From the NCBI GenBank assembly GCA_964393115.1, contig CAYMST010000021.1, forward strand, positions 1 through 30,187: a DNA stretch of 30,187 bases. The letters are read 5' to 3'. The position numbers and the translations under genes are program-made. Below, piece by piece: positions 14,431-22,345 of the stretch; position 1 is the first letter of the stretch, and every line of letters starts with the position of its first letter. The notes under the pieces are model-generated. The model searched no databases, had not been told where the DNA came from, and saw only the letters and a list, made by a program, of their open reading frames with translations. This DNA comes from CAYMST01 sp964393115. Its GTDB lineage: Bacteria; Bacteroidota; Bacteroidia; Cytophagales; Cyclobacteriaceae.

Positions 14431-15789
14431 ATGATGGATTGGCTTTCCATATTGGGGTTAGATGATTCTAAGCCCTTACCAAATTTTGGAAGAAGCGTTT
14501 TTGAAGCTGATTATGACAAAATTGTTTTCTCCAACGCTTTTAGAAGACTGCAAGACAAAACACAAGTATTTCCTATTCCTGAACAGGACTTTGTTCATAC
14601 CAGACTAACTCATAGTTTAGAGACATCCAGTGTCGGAAGGTCCTTAGGGAAAGAAATAGGGAGTTGGTTGATTTCTAAGAATAAGGATGTTGAAATATTG
14701 GGCATAAGCGTGCACGATATTGGGTCAATAGTTGGGGCAGCATGCCTGGCACATGATATTGGTAACCCTCCTTTTGGTCACTCAGGAGAGGAAGCAATCT
14801 CTGAGTTTTATAGAAATAATACAGCAGCTCACATTTTTCTGGATGATCTTTCTCAAGGCGAGATTGAAGACTTAACGAACTTTGAAGGTAACGCTCAAGG
14901 CTTTCGCCTGTTAAGTGCTCAGCAAAACAAGTCTTTAAAGTTGTCGTCATTGACATTGGCAGCGTTTACTAAATACCCACGAGAGTCCATCGCTCCTAAG
15001 GATGGTAAAAGACGAAGTCAGAAGAAATTCGGTGTTTTCCAGTCAGAAAAGGAATTCTATAATAGCATAGGTGAGGAACTTTCAATTTCGTCAATGTCAG
15101 ACGCATATACCTTATACGCTCGTCATCCATTGGCTTTTTTAGTAGAGGCAGCTGATGATATTTGTTACAGCATTATTGACTTTGAAGACGGATGCAGACT
15201 TGGATTGATTTCGTTTGAAGATTATAGAGACCTATTGGCAGGAATAATAGGAGACCGCTATAACCAAGAAAAGCTTGAATCTATTGCCACGTTCGAAGAT
15301 AAACTTGGTGTGTTGCGCGCTATGGCAATCGCACGGCTCATAGAAGAAGTAGTATCAGTATTTAAGAACAATGAGGAGCTGATACTAGAAGCCTCATTTG
15401 ATAAAGCGCTTACTGATGAAATCCCTTCCAGGGATTACTTAATGAAAATATCAAAGCTTTCAGTGCAAAACTTATACCAGTGCAATCTGGTAAATGAGAG
15501 AGAGTGTGCGGGTTTTGAAGTCATAAATTGTTTACTGGAGAGATTTTGCGAGCCGGTTTACAAACATTACGTGGCTAAGCAAAAGATATCGGCGAAAGAG
15601 AAAAATTTGATACGGCTAATTCCCGATTATTACCGCACACGCTTGGATCATAACGAGGTTAATACCGTGTATTCGTACCTACAAATACTGAACGATTTTA
15701 TCAGTGGTTTAACCGATACTCAAGCCATTGGTATCTATAAAGTTCTAAATGGCCTATCGCTCTCATCTTCACTGAGATTTACTCCATAG
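14431..15789 (+). CDS. dgt: Deoxyguanosinetriphosphate triphosphohydrolase (dGTPase, HD domain)
   Basis: 452 residues. It cuts dNTPs (typically dGTP) to the nucleoside and triphosphate, which controls nucleotide pools and can limit phage growth. The HD metal site is visible: RLTHSLETSSVGRSLG (H61) and CLAHDIGNPPFGHSGEEA (H108, D109); a later AADDICYSIIDFEDG supplies the distal Asp. FRRLQDKTQVFP near residue 38 is also conserved. Start: ATG at 14431, with a second ATG next to it. The upstream spacer holds a terminator, a strong hairpin and a 10-base repeat GCCTAAATGG at 14304 and 14411. The call is firm; the exact substrate range is not visible. Confidence 0.94.
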   Translation: MMDWLSILGLDDSKPLPNFGRSVFEADYDKIVFSNAFRRLQDKTQVFPIPEQDFVHTRLTHSLETSSVGRSLGKEIGSWLISKNKDVEILGISVHDIGSIVGAACLAHDIGNPPFGHSGEEAISEFYRNNTAAHIFLDDLSQGEIEDLTNFEGNAQGFRLLSAQQNKSLKLSSLTLAAFTKYPRESIAPKDGKRRSQKKFGVFQSEKEFYNSIGEELSISSMSDAYTLYARHPLAFLVEAADDICYSIIDFEDGCRLGLISFEDYRDLLAGIIGDRYNQEKLESIATFEDKLGVLRAMAIARLIEEVVSVFKNNEELILEASFDKALTDEIPSRDYLMKISKLSVQNLYQCNLVNERECAGFEVINCLLERFCEPVYKHYVAKQKISAKEKNLIRLIPDYYRTRLDHNEVNTVYSYLQILNDFISGLTDTQAIGIYKVLNGLSLSSSLRFTP

Positions 15790-15828
15790 ATTAAGTAAAA
15801 CATAAAACTTCCAAATGGCAAAATATGT

Positions 15829-15836
15829 TAGCTTTG
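15829..15836 (+). promoter_or_regulatory. Putative -7 box of the MMPL-ileS-lspA operon
   Basis: TAGCTTTG matches the TAnnTTTG -7 element and lies 16 bases before the MMPL start codon. No convincing -33 box is seen at the right distance, so confidence is low. Confidence 0.35.
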
Positions 15837-15852
15837 CCACTCATTTTCCGTT

Positions 15853-18252
15853 ATGTGGACCAGTATTGCTCATATCATATTAAAGTTTAGGCTTCCGTTA
15901 ATAATCGTCATCATCGCGATCACAGGTTTTATGGTGACGCAAATGGGAAAAGTTAAGTGGTCCTATGATCTTGCCAGCATAGTTCCTCCTACCGATCCTG
16001 AGATGATTTACTTCAAAAAGTTCAAGGAAACTTTTGGTGAGGATGGTAACATAATGGCCTTGGGAATCTTGGATAGCAGCATCTATTCGATTCAGCGGTT
16101 TCAGGAGTTTAAATACCTTCTGGATGAGCTGAAGAGTATAAAAGGAGTGAACAACGTACTCGGATTACCTAACATTCAAGCCTTATCGAAAAACAAGGAA
16201 AGAAAACAGTTTGAACTAAAACAACCATTTGCCGACTTTCCCAAAAGTCAACGGGAGCTGGATAGTATTTTAGCTGAAATAAGCAAAATAAAATTCTATA
16301 GTGGTCAACTAATCAATGAATCCAATGGCGCAACATTAGTTCTGATCACAGTTGATAAAAAGATGTTCGACTCCAAGAATCGAGCACAGCTTTTTGACGA
16401 CATTATGATGACCTGCCAGGCTTTTGAGAAAGTCACAGGAATTGATTTGCGCTATGCAGGTCTGCCGTATACACGCGCAACGACAACAGGGAAGGTAAAG
16501 AAGGAACTTAATATGTTCCTAATGCTCTCATTAGCCATAACAGCACTAATTCTATTCTTATTCTTCAGAGCCGGAAATGCCGTTTTAGTGCCAATGATAA
16601 TTATTGTGATTATCGTCGTCTGGACCATCGGTACACTAGGACTTCTTGGATATAAGATAACCCTATTAACGGGACTTATCCCACCAATTATAGTGGTTAT
16701 TGGAATACCCAATAGTGTCTATATGCTCAACCGTTATCATCAAGAGCTAGCAAGACACGGTAATAAAATTAAGGCCCTCAGTACGATCACAAGAAAAATA
16801 GGCATCGTTACGCTGATTACCAATACGACTACTGCGGTAGGTTTCCTTGTTTTGGCCACAACACAGATTACAATTCTTAAGGAGTTCGGTATCGTTGCGG
16901 GTATCAATATTATGGCCACATTTTTTGTCAGTGTCATTCTTATACCAGCCTTTTATTCATACTTCCCGCAGCCAAAATCGGGTCACCTGAAGCACTTAAA
17001 CTTCAAGATCGTTAACTATTTTATTGAACAACTGGATGTAGTGGTTCACCGTCATAAGTACATAGTTTTTGCAGTGACGGCCATTATTGCGGCGTTTTCT
17101 CTAGTGGGTTTACTGAAGATCAAAGCAGTATCATTCATGGTAGATGACTTACCCGATGATAGCGAGACTATTCAGGACTTAAGATTTTTCGAGCATAATT
17201 TTAGTGGGATTATGCCATTAGAGGTAGTCGTAAACACAGGGAATAAAAGAGGAATTCGTAGTATCAAGAACTTGAGGAAGATTGATGAATTCGAGCAATT
17301 CATGAATGATATTCCTTATATCTCACAGCCGGTTTCGGTGGTTTCGCTAATCAAGGCAGCTCGTCAGGCTTATTACAATAATAACCCAGCTTTTTATTCT
17401 ATTCCTACGAGCAGAGATATTGGTTTTATATTCAGATACCTCTCAGAAGATGTGGAGAAAAATCGCATGTCCGCATCATTTATAGACGAAGACGAACAAA
17501 CCATTCGAATTTCTTTCAAAGTAGCAGACATTGGTTCAAGTAGAATGGATTCATTAGTCAATCTAGTGGTGAGGCCAAAGATTGAGGAAATTTTTGGGGA
17601 AACTAAGATGGAAACGGATATCACCGGCACCACTTTAATTTTCATCAAAGGCAATCAGTTTTTGATCAATAACTTGATCCAGAGCATGATTATTGCTTTT
17701 GTGATTATCGCTTTTATCATGGCTATTCTGTTCAGAAATTTCAGAATGATAGTTATTTCTCTCATTCCAAATATGATTCCACTGCTAATGACGGCTGGAA
17801 TTATGGGGTACTTTGGTATTCCGCTTAAGCCCAGTACTGCGCTCATATTCAGTATTGCTTTTGGAATTTCAGTGGATGATTCGATTCACTTCTTGGCTAA
17901 ATATAGACAGGAACTATTCGCAAATAATTTCTTTGTTCCGGTGGCTTTACACAAAAGTATTCAAGAGACTGGGGCAAGCATGATATATACCTCGATTATC
18001 TTGTTTTTTGGATTTGTCATATTTACGCTGTCTGAGTTTGGTGGTACGATAGCCTTAGGGCTTTTGACTTCTATGACCTTATTTTTTGCCATGTTGACCA
18101 ACTTAATAGTACTGCCGGCATTATTGTTAAGGTTTGATACAGGGAAGCGACGAACTGATATTCATCCGTTGATTGAGGAATTCGATGAGTTTTATCATGA
18201 GGATGAAGATGAAGAGATTAATCTTGAGCAATTAAAAATGGATAAAGTTTAG
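15853..18252 (+). CDS. MMPL/RND superfamily exporter-like membrane protein
   Basis: 799 residues in two repeats. Each has one membrane helix (first at about 10-30, again at about 400-420), a large periplasmic loop and a cluster of five helices (about 215-375 and 605-770), the RND/MMPL layout. The second half has GISVDDSIHFLAKYR, the family's acidic helix-4 motif; the first half has GIPNSVYMLNRYHQEL, which lacks acids there, so only the second half seems to carry the proton pathway. The C-terminus is acidic (HEDEDEEIN). Proteins of this type (including the patched/hydrophobe exporter group) move lipids or hydrophobic compounds. Substrate unknown. ileS follows 13 bases later. Confidence 0.88.
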   Translation: MWTSIAHIILKFRLPLIIVIIAITGFMVTQMGKVKWSYDLASIVPPTDPEMIYFKKFKETFGEDGNIMALGILDSSIYSIQRFQEFKYLLDELKSIKGVNNVLGLPNIQALSKNKERKQFELKQPFADFPKSQRELDSILAEISKIKFYSGQLINESNGATLVLITVDKKMFDSKNRAQLFDDIMMTCQAFEKVTGIDLRYAGLPYTRATTTGKVKKELNMFLMLSLAITALILFLFFRAGNAVLVPMIIIVIIVVWTIGTLGLLGYKITLLTGLIPPIIVVIGIPNSVYMLNRYHQELARHGNKIKALSTITRKIGIVTLITNTTTAVGFLVLATTQITILKEFGIVAGINIMATFFVSVILIPAFYSYFPQPKSGHLKHLNFKIVNYFIEQLDVVVHRHKYIVFAVTAIIAAFSLVGLLKIKAVSFMVDDLPDDSETIQDLRFFEHNFSGIMPLEVVVNTGNKRGIRSIKNLRKIDEFEQFMNDIPYISQPVSVVSLIKAARQAYYNNNPAFYSIPTSRDIGFIFRYLSEDVEKNRMSASFIDEDEQTIRISFKVADIGSSRMDSLVNLVVRPKIEEIFGETKMETDITGTTLIFIKGNQFLINNLIQSMIIAFVIIAFIMAILFRNFRMIVISLIPNMIPLLMTAGIMGYFGIPLKPSTALIFSIAFGISVDDSIHFLAKYRQELFANNFFVPVALHKSIQETGASMIYTSIILFFGFVIFTLSEFGGTIALGLLTSMTLFFAMLTNLIVLPALLLRFDTGKRRTDIHPLIEEFDEFYHEDEDEEINLEQLKMDKV

Positions 18253-18265
18253 CTACGGAGATACG

Positions 18266-21200
18266 ATGGGCTATAAAGAATATAAGGGCATCAATTATGC
18301 CGCACTTTCAGACGAGATACTAAAGTTTTGGGATCAAGAATCGATCTTTGAAAAATCAATTGATTCAAGAGAAGGTAATCCGACCTTTACTTTTTATGAG
18401 GGTCCTCCTTCTGCTAATGGTACACCTGGTATACATCACGTGATGGCCAGAACGGTAAAAGATATATTTTGCCGCTACAAAACCCTTCAGGGGTTTCAGG
18501 TCAAGCGTAAAGGCGGATGGGATACGCATGGCCTCCCGGTAGAGCTGCAAGTCGAGAAGGAATTGGGTATTACCAAGGATGATATTGGTAAAAAAATTTC
18601 GGTTGAAGAGTACAATCAAAAGTGCCGCGAAGCGGTCATGAAGTTCAAAGGTCAATGGGATGACCTAACCCGGAAGATGGGCTACTGGGTGGACCTTGAT
18701 GATCCTTATATCACTTTCGATAGAAAATATATGGAGAGCCTTTGGTATTTGCTTAAGCAACTGTACACAAAGGGCTATCTCTACAAAGGCTATACCATAC
18801 AGCCATATTCTCCAAAAGCTGGAACAGGATTAAGCTCTCATGAACTTAACCAACCGGGGTGTTATAGAGATGTAAAAGATACTACCGTAGTCGCTCAGTT
18901 TAAGCTTAGAGACCCAAGTAAGCTAGTAGCTTCAGGAGATGTCCATATATTGGCATGGACTACGACACCATGGACACTGCCATCTAATAGCGCTTTGGCG
19001 GTTGGAGAGCATATCACTTACGCATTGGTTAAGAGTTATAATCAGTACACACACGAACCAATACAAGTCATTTTAGCGAAAGATTTAGTTGGAAAATATT
19101 TTTCTGAAAAGGCTAAAAAAGCTGTTTATGATGACTACAAATCAGGGGATAAGGTCATTCCTTGGGAGCTTATTAAAGAATTCAAGGGGTCTGAACTAGT
19201 TGGACTGGAATATGAACAGCTTCTTTCATACGTGCAGCCTGAAGGAAAGGCTTTCAACGTTATTCCTGGTGACTTTGTAAGTACCGAAGACGGAACTGGA
19301 ATTGTGCATATTGCTCCTACATTCGGTGCTGATGATAAGAGAGTAGCTGATAAAGCAGGTATTTCTCCTATTACAGTCCTTGATGAGGCAGGCAACGAAG
19401 TTCCACTGGTCAACAAACAAGGAAACTTTGTAACACAAGTTTCAGATTTTGCTAACGAACCTGTAAAGGCTGAGTATCTAAGTGAATTGCCTGACGGCTA
19501 CAAGTCGGTAGACGTTCGAATAGCGATCAAGCTAAAAGAAGAAAATAAGGCGTTTAAAGTAGAAAAGTACGAACACTCCTATCCGCATTGCTGGCGTACG
19601 GACAAACCGATTCTATATTACCCTTTAGAGTCATGGTTTATCAAGACAACGGCAGTAAAAGATAAACTCGTTGAGCTTAATAAAACGATCAATTGGAAAC
19701 CAGGAGCAACAGGAACAGGCCGGTTTGGTAACTGGCTTGAGAACTTGGTGGATTGGAACTTAAGCCGATCTCGATACTGGGGAACACCACTTCCAATATG
19801 GAGAACTGAAGATGGAGAAGAAGAGATTTGTATTGGATCTTTGGAAGAGCTCAAATCTGAAGTTTTAAAATCGAAATCGGCAGGCTTCATGGAAAATGTA
19901 TTGCCAGAAGATTTTGACTTACACAGACCTTACGTGGATGACGTCATTTTGGTAAGTGAGTCAGGTAAAAAAATGTTCCGCGAACCGGATTTGATCGATG
20001 TTTGGTTTGATAGTGGTGCCATGCCTTATGCACAGTGGCATTATCCATTTGAAAATAAAGAGGTTTACGAAGCAAGTTATCCAGCGGACTTCATCGCGGA
20101 GGGTGTGGATCAAACAAGAGGTTGGTTCTTTACGCTTCATGCGATTGCTGGACTTCTTTTTGATAGCGTAGCCTTCAAGAATGTCATTGCCAACGGGTTA
20201 GTCTTGGACAAGAAGGGGAATAAAATGTCCAAGAGATTGGGTAATGCTATTGATCCGTTTGAGACTATTGCTAAGTATGGCCCTGATGCTACACGTTGGT
20301 ACATGATCGCCAATGCAAACCCTTGGGATAACTTAAAGTTTGATCTAGATGGTGTGTTGGAGGTTCAGCGCAGATTCTTTGGAACGCTTTATAATACCTA
20401 TAATTTCTTCGCCCTGTATGCCAATTTAGACGGATTTCAGTTTGAGCAGTCGTATATTCCTCTTCAGTCTCGAACGGAAAGTGATCGTTGGGTATTGAGT
20501 AAACTAAATAGTCTTATTAAGATTGTTGAGCAGGCCTACGAAGAGTATGAACCTACTCGTGCGGCAAGATCGATTCAGGATTTTGTTTCTGATGATCTGA
20601 GCAACTGGTACGTAAGGTTGAATAGGAAACGCTTTTGGAAAGGAGAATATAACGACGACAAAAAGGCCGCTTACCAAACGCTTTATGAGTGTTTGAAAAC
20701 TGTGGCTAAACTTGCTTCTCCAATTGCTCCTTTTTATACGGAGACTATATTCAAAGACCTGAATCAAGTTTCATCACTTGAGCAGGATGAGTCTATTCAC
20801 CTTGGTCAATTTCCGAAGGCCAACGAAGAATCCATAGACCTTCATCTTGAAAAAAAGATGGCTCTTGCCCAAAAAATATCTTCTTTAGGACATTCGTTAA
20901 GAAAAAAGGAGAAAATAAAGGTACGTCAACCACTATCTAAAATATTAATACCAGTTCATGATGAGGAAACAAAACATTTCATCGAAGAGGTAGAGGAACT
21001 GATCAAGACAGAAATTAATATCAAGTTGATAGAGTATCTTGATGATGAGTCAGGTGTTTTGGTAAAGAAGATAAAGCCAAACTTCCCTAAGCTCGGTAAG
21101 CAGTATGGTCCAAAAATGAAACAAGTAGCGGGTGCCATTGCCAAGATGACTCAAACGGATGTCAAGGTTTTGGAGAAAAGTGGGAAATTCGATCTTCAGT

Positions 21201-21601
21201 TGGCGAACGAACAAGTAGAAATTACAGTGGAGGACGTTGATATCTCATTTCAAGATATTCCGGGATGGACCGTTGCTACTGATGCAGGTGTTACCATTGC
21301 GTTAGATATGACGTTAACGGATGACCTTAAAATGGAAGGCTTAGCGCGAGACCTGGTGAATAGAATACAGAACATCAGAAAGGACACTGGCTTGGAGGTA
21401 CAGGATAAGATTTCTGTAGCCATAAAAAATCAGGATGAATTGGTGGTAAACGCCATAAATAGTTTCAAGGAGTACATTTGTGTGGAGACGCAAGCGCTTG
21501 AATTGGATATAGTAGATGAGCTAGAAGATGCTCAGAACCTAGATATCGATGGAGTATCCATTGATTTAAAAATAAAAGTGATTGATAAAGCGCTGCTTTA
21601 A
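18266..21601 (+). CDS. ileS: Isoleucine--tRNA ligase, type 2, with a GIHH variant of the HIGH motif
   Basis: 1111 residues, longer than type 1 enzymes of about 940, and with the architecture of type 2 (eukaryote-like) IleRS. It charges tRNA(Ile). The catalytic domain opens YEGPPSANGTPGIHHV, where the HIGH motif reads G55-I-H57-H58; the first and third positions are exchanged. The editing domain is shown by TTTPWTLPSNSALAVG, and the KMSKS loop is K653-M-S-K-R657. The last 300 residues form the anticodon-binding and C-terminal extension, without the zinc-finger end of type 1. The GxHH form is known in natural type 2 enzymes resistant to mupirocin. Between an exporter gene and lspA. Confidence 0.96.
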   Translation: MGYKEYKGINYAALSDEILKFWDQESIFEKSIDSREGNPTFTFYEGPPSANGTPGIHHVMARTVKDIFCRYKTLQGFQVKRKGGWDTHGLPVELQVEKELGITKDDIGKKISVEEYNQKCREAVMKFKGQWDDLTRKMGYWVDLDDPYITFDRKYMESLWYLLKQLYTKGYLYKGYTIQPYSPKAGTGLSSHELNQPGCYRDVKDTTVVAQFKLRDPSKLVASGDVHILAWTTTPWTLPSNSALAVGEHITYALVKSYNQYTHEPIQVILAKDLVGKYFSEKAKKAVYDDYKSGDKVIPWELIKEFKGSELVGLEYEQLLSYVQPEGKAFNVIPGDFVSTEDGTGIVHIAPTFGADDKRVADKAGISPITVLDEAGNEVPLVNKQGNFVTQVSDFANEPVKAEYLSELPDGYKSVDVRIAIKLKEENKAFKVEKYEHSYPHCWRTDKPILYYPLESWFIKTTAVKDKLVELNKTINWKPGATGTGRFGNWLENLVDWNLSRSRYWGTPLPIWRTEDGEEEICIGSLEELKSEVLKSKSAGFMENVLPEDFDLHRPYVDDVILVSESGKKMFREPDLIDVWFDSGAMPYAQWHYPFENKEVYEASYPADFIAEGVDQTRGWFFTLHAIAGLLFDSVAFKNVIANGLVLDKKGNKMSKRLGNAIDPFETIAKYGPDATRWYMIANANPWDNLKFDLDGVLEVQRRFFGTLYNTYNFFALYANLDGFQFEQSYIPLQSRTESDRWVLSKLNSLIKIVEQAYEEYEPTRAARSIQDFVSDDLSNWYVRLNRKRFWKGEYNDDKKAAYQTLYECLKTVAKLASPIAPFYTETIFKDLNQVSSLEQDESIHLGQFPKANEESIDLHLEKKMALAQKISSLGHSLRKKEKIKVRQPLSKILIPVHDEETKHFIEEVEELIKTEINIKLIEYLDDESGVLVKKIKPNFPKLGKQYGPKMKQVAGAIAKMTQTDVKVLEKSGKFDLQLANEQVEITVEDVDISFQDIPGWTVATDAGVTIALDMTLTDDLKMEGLARDLVNRIQNIRKDTGLEVQDKISVAIKNQDELVVNAINSFKEYICVETQALELDIVDELEDAQNLDIDGVSIDLKIKVIDKALL

Positions 21602-21645
21602 CTACTAACAATTTATCTCATTAAATAACTTATATCTACAGACAG

Positions 21646-22257
21646 GTGAAATACGCTAAATATTACCTAATAGCTTTAGGTGTAATTATACTTGATCAGG
21701 TGGTCAAGTTGACCGTTCACTTCAACATGGAGTTGGGTGTAGCAGGACAGATCAAAATTTTGGGTGATTTTTTCAAGCTACACTACTTGACAAATCCCGG
21801 GATGGCCTTCGGTATGAAGTTCAACTATGAATATGGCAAGTTATTTTTAACGGGCTTTCGGTTGGTAGCTATGGTCATGATTGGGTACTACCTCTATACG
21901 TTAATTGTGAAAAACATGGCAAAAGGATTGCTGTGGTGTGTTGCCTTAATTCTTGGCGGTGCCATAGGGAATGTGCTAGATTCTATTTTCTATGGTGTCA
22001 TGCTGGGTAATGCACCCTATAATGCCCCAAGCCCTTGGTTTCATGGTCAGGTCATCGATATGTTTTACATTGATATATGGGAAGGACGTTTACCAGATTG
22101 GATCCCTGTCTGGGGAGGTAACTACATGTCCCTTTGGCCAGTGTTTAATGTAGCGGATGCCTCGATTTTTATCGGTGTTTGCGTGATTTTGATTTGGCAG
22201 AAGAAATTTTTCAAGGATAAGTCAAAGCAAGAATTGACAACAGAAATCGCTTCATAA
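21646..22257 (+). CDS. lspA: Lipoprotein signal peptidase (signal peptidase II)
   Basis: 203 residues with four membrane helices. It cuts the signal peptide from prolipoproteins ahead of the lipid-modified Cys, so it serves lipoproteins such as the DUF4270 protein of this window. Catalytic Asp residues are D112 (GGAIGNVLDS) and D171 (FNVADASI); NPGMAFGM (50-57) is the other family motif. A loop of about 45 residues between the Asp motifs (NAPYNAPSPWF to GGNYMSLW) is longer than in E. coli and typical of Bacteroidota. The start is a GTG at 21646; no earlier ATG lies in frame. It is 44 bases after ileS. Confidence 0.95.
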   Translation: MKYAKYYLIALGVIILDQVVKLTVHFNMELGVAGQIKILGDFFKLHYLTNPGMAFGMKFNYEYGKLFLTGFRLVAMVMIGYYLYTLIVKNMAKGLLWCVALILGGAIGNVLDSIFYGVMLGNAPYNAPSPWFHGQVIDMFYIDIWEGRLPDWIPVWGGNYMSLWPVFNVADASIFIGVCVILIWQKKFFKDKSKQELTTEIAS

Positions 22258-22279
22258 GTTTTTTATACCGCTAGTGAAA

Positions 22280-22317
22280 AAAAATCCCCATGGAACACTG
22301 ATTCCATGGGGATTTTT
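22280..22317. terminator. Bidirectional terminator between lspA and the M16 gene
   Basis: A 16-bp perfect stem (22280-22295 with 22302-22317, core ATCCCCATGGAA) with a 6-base loop is flanked by A-run and T-run, so it works for both convergent transcripts. It is 22 bases after lspA and 28 bases before the M16 stop. Confidence 0.92.
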
Positions 22318-22345
22318 GTTGCAATCGATTTATCTGAATCCCGCG

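Noticed and set aside
14431..15789. dGTPase as part of a phage-defence system
   Set aside because: dgt enzymes can restrict phage, but the neighbours (AraC regulator, exporter, ileS) are not defence genes, so a pool-control role is the simpler reading.
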